Shown: positions 25,100-34,309 of the stretch, one piece after another
Position numbering within the stretch: position 1 is the stretch's first letter
Layout of the letters: every line of letters starts with the position of its first letter
Origin: Halorubrum persicum
Lineage (GTDB): Archaea; Halobacteriota; Halobacteria; Halobacteriales; Haloferacaceae
Length of the DNA: 64,000 nucleotides
Reading direction: 5' to 3'
Assembly (NCBI RefSeq): GCF_002727125.1
Contig: NZ_NHOA01000033.1
Location: forward strand, 1-64,000
The notes under the pieces: model-generated
Seen by the model: the letters and a program-made list of their open reading frames with translations, nothing else
Database searches by the model: none
What the model was told of the DNA's origin: nothing
Translations under genes and position numbers: made by a program

Positions 25100-25641
25100 G
25101 CGATGAGCCAGCCGACGCCGGAGACGGCCGGCCGACCCGCGTCGCGGTCACCGGCACTCCCGGCACCGGCAAGTCGACGGCGACCGACCTGCTCGCCGAC
25201 GAGTACGACGTGATCCACCTCAACGAGCGCATCAAGGGCGACGAGTCGCTCTGGACCGAGCGCGACGCCGACCGCGACACGCTCGTCGCCGACCTCGACG
25301 CGGTCCGCGAACACCTCGGCGACTGGACGGGCGTCCTCGACTCCCACCTCGCCCACCGGTTCGATGTCGATCGCGTGGTCGTCCTGCGCTGTCACCCCGA
25401 GGCGATCGAGGCGCGGCTCCGCGAGCGCGGCGAGTCCGCCGCGACCGCCGAGGAAAACGCGGAGAGCGAGGCGCTCGACGTGATCCTCTCGGAGGCGGTC
25501 GCCGAACACGGGACGGAGAGCGTCTACGAGATCGACACGACCGGCCGCGACCCCGAAGCGGTGGCCGACGCGATCCGCGCGGCGATCGAGGGTGAGCGCG
25601 AGCCGAGCGCGGGAACCGTCGACTTCATGGATTATATATGA
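25096..25641 (+). CDS. AK6/Fap7-type adenylate kinase family protein
   Basis: 181 residues from a GTG start that overlaps the hisC stop (GTGA). A P-loop VAVTGTPGTGKSTAT begins near residue 16. VIHLNERIKG, GVLDSHLAHRF and VVLRCHPEAIEARLRERG follow, as in the AK6/Fap7 group. Fap7 helps 18S/16S rRNA maturation with ribosomal protein S11/uS11 and has adenylate kinase or ATPase activity. Both roles are plausible here. Its last codons include a TATA box for the next gene. Confidence 0.9.
   Translation: MSDEPADAGDGRPTRVAVTGTPGTGKSTATDLLADEYDVIHLNERIKGDESLWTERDADRDTLVADLDAVREHLGDWTGVLDSHLAHRFDVDRVVVLRCHPEAIEARLRERGESAATAEENAESEALDVILSEAVAEHGTESVYEIDTTGRDPEAVADAIRAAIEGEREPSAGTVDFMDYI
25632..25639 (+). 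promoter_or_regulatory. TATA box inside the kinase gene's 3' end
   Basis: TTATATAT overlaps the last codons of the AK6-type gene and lies about 32 nt before the start of the phosphatidyltransferase gene, giving it an own promoter. Confidence 0.5.
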
Positions 25642-25667
25642 GCCCGCCGCGACGGTCGGATCGATAG

Positions 25668-26270
25668 ATGACACTCGACCAGTACCGCTCCGTCGCGGAC
25701 CGCCTGCTCGGCCCGTGGGTGCGCGCCGCGGCGCGGCTCGGGCTCTCCCCGGACCAGGTGAGCGTCATCGCGTTCGGCGTCGCGATCGCCGCGGCCGGCG
25801 CGTTCGCGGTCGGTGAGCCCGTCTTTTACCTCGCCGGAGCGGTCTGCGTCCTCCTCAACGGCTGGCTCGATCTCGTCGACGGCGCGCTCGCGCGCCACCT
25901 GGAGATCTCCTCCGACGGCGGCGACCTCCTCGATCACGTGCTCGACCGCTACGCCGACATCGCGGTGATCGCCGGGTTCACCGTCGGAGTGGACGCGTAC
26001 GCTCTCGGCTTCGCGGCGGTGACCGGCGTGCTGATGACCTCGTACATGGGCACGCAGATCCAGGCGGTCGGCATCGGCCGCGAGTACGGCGGGCTGCTCG
26101 GGCGCGCCGACCGGCTCGCGCTGATGGGGATCGTCGGCGTCGTCGCCGCGGTCTACTCGGCGCCGATCGTCGCCGGCCTCACCGTCGTCGGCCTCCTGCT
26201 CGCGCTGTTCGCGGCCGTCGGTCACCTCACCGCGGTCCAGCGGTTCCTCGGCGCGTGGAGCGACTTATAA
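25668..26270 (+). CDS. CDP-alcohol phosphatidyltransferase family protein
   Basis: 200 residues with about six membrane segments. The family catalytic motif is complete: DGALAR at about 67-72, then eight residues to Gly, and D-x3-D in GDLLDHVLD. Enzymes of this family displace CMP from a CDP-activated lipid with an alcohol phosphate or an amino acid. In archaea this builds archaetidyl-glycerol-phosphate, -inositol-phosphate or -serine lipids. Which one is not clear from the sequence. Located 26 nt after the AK6-type gene with an own TATA box. Confidence 0.92.
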   Translation: MTLDQYRSVADRLLGPWVRAAARLGLSPDQVSVIAFGVAIAAAGAFAVGEPVFYLAGAVCVLLNGWLDLVDGALARHLEISSDGGDLLDHVLDRYADIAVIAGFTVGVDAYALGFAAVTGVLMTSYMGTQIQAVGIGREYGGLLGRADRLALMGIVGVVAAVYSAPIVAGLTVVGLLLALFAAVGHLTAVQRFLGAWSDL

Positions 26271-26385
26271 CGCTTCGCGCCGGCGTCGCCCCGCTCCGAG
26301 AGCGAGCGCAGAGGAGAGACTCCGCCCGCACACGCCGGCCACCGGCGAGGGAACGCTTAAAAGCGTCCGGGCGGAACGGGTGCGT

Positions 26386-26622
26386 ATGCCCACCTTCGAG
26401 CTGAACCTGTCCGACGACGTATACGCGGAGTTTCAGCAGCTCGCCGAACAGGAGTTCGTGTCCGAGGAGCAGGCCGCCGAGGACCTGATCGCGTCCGGCA
26501 TCGAGGCGTACAACGTGAGCGTCGTTGACGACGAGCCCCGCGACGAGATGCTCGACGGCGCCGAGAACAACATGTTCGACACGGCGGAGGACCCGGGAAG
26601 CCTCGAAGACGACCGACTGTAG
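26386..26622 (+). CDS. Small ribbon-helix-helix-like haloarchaeal protein
   Basis: 78 residues. MPTFELNLSDDVYAEFQQLAE resembles a CopG/ribbon-helix-helix N-terminus (a strand then helix). EEQAAEDLIASGIEAYN forms a second helix, and an acidic tail follows. This pattern recurs in a haloarchaeal family that I recall as DUF7120-like. DNA binding is possible but not shown. A TATA-like GCTTAAAAG is centred about 27 nt before the ATG at 26386, which favours that start over a GTG two codons earlier. Confidence 0.75.
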   Translation: MPTFELNLSDDVYAEFQQLAEQEFVSEEQAAEDLIASGIEAYNVSVVDDEPRDEMLDGAENNMFDTAEDPGSLEDDRL

Positions 26623-26670
26623 TCGAGATCTCCTCGCGAACTGAAGCCTGTTGCGCGGACGACCACCACG

Positions 26671-27855
26671 CTAGTAGCCGAGCCGCAGCACCCGGTTCGC
26701 GAGCAGCGTTACCAGCCCGACTCCCATCACGCCGGCGAGCAGCCCGAACGCGACCGGCCACCCGGCGGCGTCGGAGACGGCCCCGACGACGACGCTCCCC
26801 GACGCGCCGACGACCATGTAGGCGGTCCGGACGAGCCCGAAGCCGGCGCCGCGCTCCGCGTCCGAGAGGAGGTCCATGAACCGCGACTGCAGCGGCGCGC
26901 CCCACGACATCGCGAGCCCCACGAACCCGACGCCGGCGACGGTGACGGGGACGCCGAACCCGAACTCCGCCGCCGCGACGAGCAGGCCGTAGCCGACGAC
27001 GCCCGCGGCCATCGTCGCCATCACGGTCGCGTCGCGGCCGATCCGGTCGGACACCGACCCCGTCACCGGCTGCGTCGCGCCGTGGACGAGGAAGTACAGC
27101 GAGAACAGCAGCGCAGACAGCCCCGTCGACAGTCCCGTCCCGAACTCGAGGAACGACGGGAGGAAGGAGGCGGTCGCCTGCCACGTGAACGCGCCCATCG
27201 TCGCCAGCGCGGTCGTGTAGAGGATCCCGGGCCGGGAGAGCAGCTCCGCGAGGGGTCCGAGCGCGAACCGCTCGCGCACGGGCTGGTCGGGTCTGAGCGG
27301 CTCGGTGGGGCGCACCCGCCACGCGAACAGCGCGAACACGGGGACCGCGGCGGCGACGCCGAGCGCGATCCCGGCGCGCCAGCCGTACCGCGATCCGACG
27401 ACCGCGGCCAGCGGCGGGGCGGCGAGCCCCGCGATCGGCCCCCCGGCGACGTGGACGCCGATGGCCCGGCCGATGTCGTCGAACTGCCGCGTGAGGAAGG
27501 TGGTCGCCACCGAGTAGTGGAGGCCGGCGCCCGCGCCCAGCACCACGGCGAAGGCGATGAACGCGACGATCGACGGCGAGAGGGCGATGAGCAGGGAGGC
27601 GACCGCGGTGGCGCCGACGGCGGTCAGGATGACGGCGCGCTCGCCGTACCGGTCGCCGAGCACGCCGGAGGGGAACTGCGAGAGCGCGTACGCCACCCAC
27701 ATTCCGGACAGCCCGAGGCCGACGGTCGCGTTCGTGACCCCGAACGCGACGCGTATCTGCGGGATCAGCGGGCTGATCACCAGCCGCGCGACCATCGTCG
27801 CGGTGAACGCGAGCGTACAGAGGGCGAGCGCGGTGTGTTTGTACCGCCAGTTCAC
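26671..27855 (-). CDS. MFS transporter (paralogue of the one at 11.7 kb)
   Basis: 394 residues and 12 membrane segments. It has SGVLGDRYGERAVIL and GSVSDRIGRDATV in the two halves and FMDLLSDAERGAGFGLVRT before segment 11. It is clearly a paralogue of 11742-12914, including the shared WRVRPTEPLRPDQPVRERFALGPL block. The substrate is unknown. It lies convergent with the small RHH-like gene and 98 nt downstream of the M24 peptidase gene on the same strand. Confidence 0.9.
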   Translation of the reverse strand: MNWRYKHTALALCTLAFTATMVARLVISPLIPQIRVAFGVTNATVGLGLSGMWVAYALSQFPSGVLGDRYGERAVILTAVGATAVASLLIALSPSIVAFIAFAVVLGAGAGLHYSVATTFLTRQFDDIGRAIGVHVAGGPIAGLAAPPLAAVVGSRYGWRAGIALGVAAAVPVFALFAWRVRPTEPLRPDQPVRERFALGPLAELLSRPGILYTTALATMGAFTWQATASFLPSFLEFGTGLSTGLSALLFSLYFLVHGATQPVTGSVSDRIGRDATVMATMAAGVVGYGLLVAAAEFGFGVPVTVAGVGFVGLAMSWGAPLQSRFMDLLSDAERGAGFGLVRTAYMVVGASGSVVVGAVSDAAGWPVAFGLLAGVMGVGLVTLLANRVLRLGY

Positions 27856-27953
27856 GGTCGCCGTTCACGACCCGGGTCAAAGCGGGTTCCGGTCGCGGCC
27901 AGCCGAACCGGGTGTGGTGTGTGCGTACTCATCGCGGCGTCCGGTGACGCCCC

Positions 27954-29126
27954 TCAGACCTCGAACTCGATCGGGTACTCCGTGAAGTTCTCGTAGCCGT
28001 CCTCGGTGACGACGACGATGTCCTCGATCCGGACGCCGCCCACGTCCGGGTCGTAGAGCCCGGGCTCGACGGTGATCACGTGGCCGGGCTCCAGCTCTTC
28101 CCCGCCGCTCGCGAGCCGCGGCGCCTCGTGTACGTCGAGCCCGACCCCGTGGCCGGTGGAGTGGATGAACCCCGTCTCGGTCTCGGGGTCGGTCCGAAAC
28201 GTCGGCTCGCCGGCGTCCTCGTACACCTCACACGCCGCCGCGTGCACGTCTCCGCCGGTCGCGCCCGGCTCGACCGCGTCGAGCGCGGCGTCGAGCGCCC
28301 GCTCGGTGAGGTCGTACCACTCGCGGAGCGTCTCGCCCGGCTCGCCGACGCAGAACGTTCGGGTCATGTCGGCGTTGTACTTGGTCGCCTTCGACCGCGG
28401 GAAGATGTCCACGATGATCGCCTCGTGCGCTCGGAGCGGCCCCGACCCGCGGTCGTGGGGGTCCGCGGCCTGCGCGCCGCCGGCGACGATCGTCTGGTCG
28501 AGCGCGCACCCGTGCCGCAGCAGCGTCACCTCGATCTCCTCGGTCACCCGCTCGCTGGTGAGCGGCTCGCCCTCGTGGAGGAGCACCCCGGCCTCCGCGT
28601 CGTCACCCGCGCCGGCCACGTCGGCGCCGGCGATCAGGGCCTCGGCCGCCCGCATCGCCGCCTCGTTGGCGCGCTGGGCCTCGCGGATCGCGTCGACCTC
28701 CTCGTCGGTCTTGACCGCCCGGACCTCCCGAAGTCGGTCGTCGGCGTCGACGGCGACCTCGATCCCGCGCTCGCGGAGGGCGTCCGCGGTGCCGACCGGG
28801 CCGCGCGGCGGCATCGAGACGGACTCCACGCCCTTGTCGCGGACGAACCGGGCGTACATGTCGTTGCGGGCCTCGCGACCGCCGTACTCGTAGTCGTAGT
28901 CGGCGTGGCGCTCGACCGTGTCGGCGGCCGCCTCCTTGCGAGCGCGACCGTACTCCAGTCCGCCGACGAGAACGTGGATCTCTCCGTCGGCGTACAGCGT
29001 GAGGAAGGGGTCGGGACCGGTGAACCCGGAGAGGTACAGCTGGTTGGCGTCGTCCTGTGAGGCGTCGATCAGGTAGCCGTCCGTCTCGAGGTCGGCGAGC
29101 CGGTCGGCGAGCCGCGCGCGGTTCAT
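27954..29126 (-). CDS. M24 family metallopeptidase (Xaa-Pro aminopeptidase-like)
   Basis: 390 residues. An N-terminal creatinase-like domain (1-135) precedes a pita-bread catalytic domain. Metal ligands are visible in order: Asp in IIVDIFPR, Asp in YNADMTRTF, His in STGHGVGLDVHE, Glu in TVEPGLYD and Glu in VRIEDIVVV. Such enzymes remove the N-terminal residue before proline. A prolidase-type substrate is equally possible. Full length and intact. Confidence 0.93.
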   Translation of the reverse strand: MNRARLADRLADLETDGYLIDASQDDANQLYLSGFTGPDPFLTLYADGEIHVLVGGLEYGRARKEAAADTVERHADYDYEYGGREARNDMYARFVRDKGVESVSMPPRGPVGTADALRERGIEVAVDADDRLREVRAVKTDEEVDAIREAQRANEAAMRAAEALIAGADVAGAGDDAEAGVLLHEGEPLTSERVTEEIEVTLLRHGCALDQTIVAGGAQAADPHDRGSGPLRAHEAIIVDIFPRSKATKYNADMTRTFCVGEPGETLREWYDLTERALDAALDAVEPGATGGDVHAAACEVYEDAGEPTFRTDPETETGFIHSTGHGVGLDVHEAPRLASGGEELEPGHVITVEPGLYDPDVGGVRIEDIVVVTEDGYENFTEYPIEFEV

Positions 29127-29474
29127 ACGTCACCTGCTCGGGCGACCCCCAAATCCGTTGTCCTCGCGGCACTCCCCTCGGCGGTCGCGGCGGCGATCAA
29201 GACGGTGGTCGAGGCGGGATTCGAGCCGGCGCTCGCTCCGAGAAATAGTTAAATAGGGGCTGTCGCCGATCGCCGATCGGATCCGGTCGTCGTTAAGGTT
29301 GGCCGAAAAAAGGTCAATAATTGCCGAATAGCGCCTCCTGAACTCCTCTTTCGGTGCTTCTCCGATCTACAATGAGGCCGAGGATTTAAATATTTCCGGC
29401 ACTTACTTGACGATGAGGAAAACCAACCGAGACGCGTCTCTCGGTCCCCTCGTTCCCTCCACTTAATCTCACCA
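29127..29474. other. Intergenic region upstream of a TFB gene
   Basis: 348 nt with no gene. The plus-strand TATA-like TTTAAATAT at 29385-29393 would give the TFB mRNA a leader of about 60 nt. Further AT-rich blocks occur at 29246-29254 (TAGTTAAAT) and 29303-29323. GATCGCCGATCGGATC at 29266-29281 is a local inverted repeat. Multiple promoter elements are likely. Confidence 0.4.
29385..29393 (+). promoter_or_regulatory. TATA box candidate of the TFB gene
   Basis: TTTAAATAT is a good match to the haloarchaeal TATA element; the predicted start site is about 60 nt before the TFB ATG, so this gene is unusual here in having a leader. Confidence 0.45.
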
Positions 29475-30461
<987 letters not shown>

Positions 30462-30582
30462 GCCAGAGGGAGCGACCGGTCGACCGAAGGATTGGTCGGC
30501 CGAAGAACTGGCCGACCGAACGACGCCGCCGGTATCCGCCGCTTTTCCGAACGCCCAAACCGTCGCGAGCCGAGCCACCGGT

Positions 30583-31056
30583 ATGGAGACCACTCGCCAT
30601 TTCACGGCGACGACGTACGTCGTCAACGACGGCGCGACCGCCCTCCACGCGCACGAGCGGCTCGGGATCCGCCTCCCGCCGGGCGGGCACGTCGACCGCG
30701 GCGAGCTCCCGCACGAGGCCGCGCTCCGGGAGGTCCGCGAGGAGACGGGACTTGAGGCGGAGCTCGTCGCGACCGAGTCGTCGATCGAGGGGCCGAACAC
30801 GCGCGGGCTCCCCGAGCCCGCCCACCTCATGCTCCACGACATCAACGTCCATGAGGACGGTTCCGTCGGCCACCAGCACGTCGACCACCTCTACTACGCC
30901 CGAGTCGACTCGCGCGCGATCGCGCCGAACGGCGGCGACGAGGTCGATCCCGAGAACTGGCGCTGGTACACTCCGACGGAGTTGGCCGAGAGCGACCTCC
31001 AACGCGACGTGATCGAACTCGGCCGCGAGGCGATCGCCGCGGTCGACGGAGCGTAG
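30583..31056 (+). CDS. Nudix hydrolase
   Basis: 157 residues. The Nudix box is complete: GGHVDRGELPHEAALREVREETGL fits G-x5-E-x7-REUxEExGU when read from GGH; key residues are Glu at the RGE and REVREE positions. The fold binds divalent metal and hydrolyses nucleoside diphosphates linked to another moiety. The substrate is unknown. The later HQHVDHLYYARVDS suits haloarchaeal Nudix proteins. Downstream of TFB by 121 nt. Confidence 0.92.
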   Translation: METTRHFTATTYVVNDGATALHAHERLGIRLPPGGHVDRGELPHEAALREVREETGLEAELVATESSIEGPNTRGLPEPAHLMLHDINVHEDGSVGHQHVDHLYYARVDSRAIAPNGGDEVDPENWRWYTPTELAESDLQRDVIELGREAIAAVDGA

Positions 31057-31169
31057 CCGAGCGCCGGAGTCGCCTCGGGTTACCCCCGGACCGCCCGGCG
31101 GGCACCGTCAGACGGCCGTCTCACGCTCCGGAAGGTATTTGGGTCGTTGCAGGCGACGTAAACGCAAGA

Positions 31170-33587
31170 ATGGACGCAGAGCGCAGAGCGGAGATAACCG
31201 GGTGGGACGCCCGGGAGTTCTCGGACGGCTTCGAGGGTCTCAGGCGTCTCGTCGACCGGGGGTTCTCCGGCGCGGTGACGAACGGCGCGGGGTGGCTGTT
31301 CGTGTTCGAGGGCCGCGTCGTCGGCACCGCCGACGCCGACCTCGACGCGTTCGCGGACGCCTCGGGAACGATTTATAAAGCACCCGACGAGGCTCTCCCG
31401 GTCCTGTTCGCCATGCAGGAGCGGGGTGGAGAGCCGCGAGCGCAGTACTACACGAACGACACGCCGCTCTCGGAGGCCGACCGAAAGCTCTCGCAGGGCG
31501 GATTCACCGGCTACGTCGAACTGTCGGAGAACGTGCTCTCGGGCGACTACTACGTCACCTACACCGCGGGCGAGTCGATGGCCGCGGCGTACGTCGGCAA
31601 CTCGCGCCGGCTCGAAACCGGCGAGGACGCCTTCGAGCTGGCCGACGACGAGGTCGGGATCTACACCGTCTACGAGGTCGACCTCGACGTACAGGAGATC
31701 CCCGAACCCAGTACCTCCGGTGGCGCGGGCGCCGTGGCCGCGGAGCCGACCGCCGACGCGGAGACAGCCGCCGATGAGGACAACGGCGACGACCACGCCG
31801 AACGCGGGGCCGATGGGGATCGCACCGGCGAGGGCCGCCCCGACGAGGACCGCATCAGCGGGGATCGAACCGACGAGGGCCGCACCAGCGAGGATCGAAC
31901 CGACGAGGGCCGAACCGCCGGCGACGCGACACCCGGCAGTGAGGCCGATGAGGAGCCCTCCGACGAACGGACCGTTGACGAGCGGACTGCCGGCGGGACG
32001 GCTTCCGACGAGAGAGCCGCCGGTGGGCCGACCACCGACGGCGAGACGACCGCTGACGGCGAGACGACCGCTGACGGCGAGACGACCGCTGACCGCGAGG
32101 CGGAGCCGACATCCCGCGGATCCACGAAGCGATCCGACGAAGCGCCGCCGTCGGCACAGAGGCGGGCGAACGAGACGAACGGGACCGGCGGTGGCGCGGA
32201 CACGGTCGAGCGGCCGGCGGCCGAGAGCGGAAACGGGGGCTCCTCCGGTACGGAGGCGCCGAGTAGCGGTCCTGCTGCGACCGACGCACCCGATTCTGCG
32301 GGATCTCCCCCGAACGACGACGTGTTCTCCGAGGAGGAGCAGTGGCGCGAACAGAAGTCGATCCCCGCGCTCGACCCGTCCGAAGCGAGCGATCCGCCGG
32401 GTGGTCGAGGCCGAAGCGGGCCCGACCCGAACGGAAGCGGACGGACCCAGAGTGAACCTGACGACCGGCGTCGATCCGGGGCAAGCGACCGAAGCAGGGG
32501 CGCCGGCGCCGCCGCTGACGACGATCGGTCTCCAGAGCCGCGCTCCACCGATCGGGACCGATCGAATCGCTCGGCCGTCTCACAGCGCGCTTCGAACGCG
32601 GGCGCAGGCGAGCGCGGCTCGCCCGACGAGCGGCTCGAACAGCTCCGCGACGAGCTCGAAGCCGCCGAGAAGAAGCAGGCGTCGCTGGCGGCGGAACGCG
32701 ACAGACTCGCCACCGACCGCGACGAGATCGCCGCCGAGCGGGACGAGCTCGCGAGCGAGGTCGATCGGCTGGAGTCGGAGCTGTCGACGGCTCGCGAGGA
32801 GCGCGACCGGCTGGAGTCGGAGCTGTCGACGGTCCGCGACCGGCTTCCCGAGAGCGACCGGACGCTCTCCCCGGCGGAGGCGCGGAGCGGAACGAACCTC
32901 TTCGTCAGGTACGAGTCGAAGGGCGGCGCGACGCTCGAAGACGCCCACGACGGGGCGGTCGACCGCGACGCGCTCCGCGAGAACCTGCGGATCGAACACC
33001 ACACCAGCTTCGAGACGGACGGGCTCGCCGTCGACGGTCGCCCGTACGAAGCGTTCCTGGAGGACACCATCGAGTACGGCTTCACCCGGTGGCTCGTCGA
33101 GGACCTCCCCTTCGAGGTGAGCAGCACCGGCAACCAGAGCGTGCTCCGCGACCTCTACGACGCCATCCCGGAGGTCGACCGCGCGGAGATCGGCGGCTCC
33201 GTGTCGATCGCGATCAGAGAGGGCGGGGAGGAGACGCGCGAGCAGCGCTCGTTCGACCTGGTGTTGCGCGACCGGATGGGGAACCCGCTGTTCGTCGCCG
33301 ACCTCAACGACAGCCGCGACCCGACCGCCGAGGGGACGTTGGAGTCGCTGGTCGAGAATGGCCGCGACATCGCCGGATCGAACGAGCAGTTCGCCGCGGC
33401 GTTCGCGGTGACGGAGAGCTTCTTCGAGCCGGGCGCGCTCGAGACCGCGAGCGACGCGGTCGGCGGCGGGCTGTTCAGCCGCTCGAAGCGCGCGAGCTTC
33501 GTGAAACTCTCCCGCAAGCGCGGGTACCACCTCTGTCTGGTCGAGGCGCGCGACGGCGGCTTCCACATGACGGTCCCGGACCTGTAG
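31170..33587 (+). CDS. Long haloarchaeal protein: N-domain, disordered linker, coiled coil, C-domain
   Basis: 805 residues. The N-terminal globular domain (about 1-175) begins EITGWDAREFSDG and contains FTGYVELSENVLSGDYYV. A very acidic, low-complexity linker (about 180-480) includes tandem repeats. A coiled coil with heptads of Leu and Arg/Glu spans about 482-565. A globular C-terminal domain (575-805) has QRSFDLVLRDRMGNPLFVADLND at 693-714. I believe it is the haloarchaeal DUF7527 family, of unknown function. The C-domain resembles the central part of PD-(D/E)xK nuclease folds, but the catalytic Lys position is Asn713. No membrane segment. Confidence 0.8.
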   Translation: MDAERRAEITGWDAREFSDGFEGLRRLVDRGFSGAVTNGAGWLFVFEGRVVGTADADLDAFADASGTIYKAPDEALPVLFAMQERGGEPRAQYYTNDTPLSEADRKLSQGGFTGYVELSENVLSGDYYVTYTAGESMAAAYVGNSRRLETGEDAFELADDEVGIYTVYEVDLDVQEIPEPSTSGGAGAVAAEPTADAETAADEDNGDDHAERGADGDRTGEGRPDEDRISGDRTDEGRTSEDRTDEGRTAGDATPGSEADEEPSDERTVDERTAGGTASDERAAGGPTTDGETTADGETTADGETTADREAEPTSRGSTKRSDEAPPSAQRRANETNGTGGGADTVERPAAESGNGGSSGTEAPSSGPAATDAPDSAGSPPNDDVFSEEEQWREQKSIPALDPSEASDPPGGRGRSGPDPNGSGRTQSEPDDRRRSGASDRSRGAGAAADDDRSPEPRSTDRDRSNRSAVSQRASNAGAGERGSPDERLEQLRDELEAAEKKQASLAAERDRLATDRDEIAAERDELASEVDRLESELSTAREERDRLESELSTVRDRLPESDRTLSPAEARSGTNLFVRYESKGGATLEDAHDGAVDRDALRENLRIEHHTSFETDGLAVDGRPYEAFLEDTIEYGFTRWLVEDLPFEVSSTGNQSVLRDLYDAIPEVDRAEIGGSVSIAIREGGEETREQRSFDLVLRDRMGNPLFVADLNDSRDPTAEGTLESLVENGRDIAGSNEQFAAAFAVTESFFEPGALETASDAVGGGLFSRSKRASFVKLSRKRGYHLCLVEARDGGFHMTVPDL
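31863..31922 (+). repeat. Two-copy 30-bp repeat in the 805-residue protein gene
   Basis: GATCGAACCGACGAGGGCCG recurs at 31863 and 31893; each 30-bp unit encodes DRTDEGRT plus two residues. Confidence 0.75.
32037..32090 (+). repeat. Three perfect 18-bp tandem repeats
   Basis: GACGGCGAGACGACCGCT three times, encoding DGETTA units in the disordered linker of the 805-residue protein. Confidence 0.85.
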
Positions 33588-33732
33588 CTGACGGGGCGGA
33601 CGACACACTCGACCGACGTGCGATCGAAACGCGCCCGAACAAACCTCAAGCGGGCGTCAAACGCGACCTAAACGCTGTTTTGGCTGCCGTCACAACGCGG
33701 TTCGTCGCCGCCTTGTGTGCGGTCGAATCGGT

Positions 33733-34038
33733 TCAGTTCTCGAGCTCTGCGGCGTCGTCGATCCGCATGGAGCCGAGCTTGTCGACAGTCTCGTCGAGCT
33801 TCTCGTCGAGCTCGTCGACGAACTCGTGGGTCCGCTCGGTCGTGATCGCTCCCTGGCTGGACGGCTCGATGAGGTTCTCCTCCTCGAGCACGCGCAGCGA
33901 GTAGCGGACCTTGTGATGGGGGTACCCCGTCTCGTTCGACATCTTCACGATGCCGATCGGCTCGTTTTCGATGACCATCCGCAGGACTTGGAGGTGACGT
34001 TCCAGCATGTCTACCTCCTTCTCTAGTCGATCTATCAT
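33733..34038 (-). CDS. Winged-helix transcriptional regulator
   Basis: 101 residues. A coiled N-terminal helix MIDRLEKEVDMLERHLQVL is followed by a winged-helix core. GIVKMSNETGYPHHKVRYSLRVLEEENLIEPSSQGAITT covers helix 2, recognition helix and wing, but in pieces each looks like a MarR/ArsR-type fold. A C-terminal helix follows (EFVDELDEKLDETVDKL). It looks like a dimeric DNA-binding protein; its targets are unknown. TTTTAAAC lies 27-35 nt before the start. Divergent from purA, 271 nt away. Confidence 0.85.
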   Translation of the reverse strand: MIDRLEKEVDMLERHLQVLRMVIENEPIGIVKMSNETGYPHHKVRYSLRVLEEENLIEPSSQGAITTERTHEFVDELDEKLDETVDKLGSMRIDDAAELEN

Positions 34039-34309
34039 GGCACATGTTAACTCGTCATGCCCCTGTTTAAAAGTTGCTGTCGGAGGGCGTCCGAAATCGC
34101 TCGACTCGACGCTTTGACGTGGGAGTAGTTAACGCGTTCGATCGCACGGCTCGGTCGCCGTCGGCTTCGCTACCGCCCACTATCGGGAGGGTACCTACAC
34201 GAACGACGATAGAGACACGCACACGCCGCGGATCTAATGCACGTTCGTGATGTGTTCTCGGCGTTGGACCGTAATCGGTTTTACCTCCCGCCCAGAATCA
34301 CCGGGTCGT

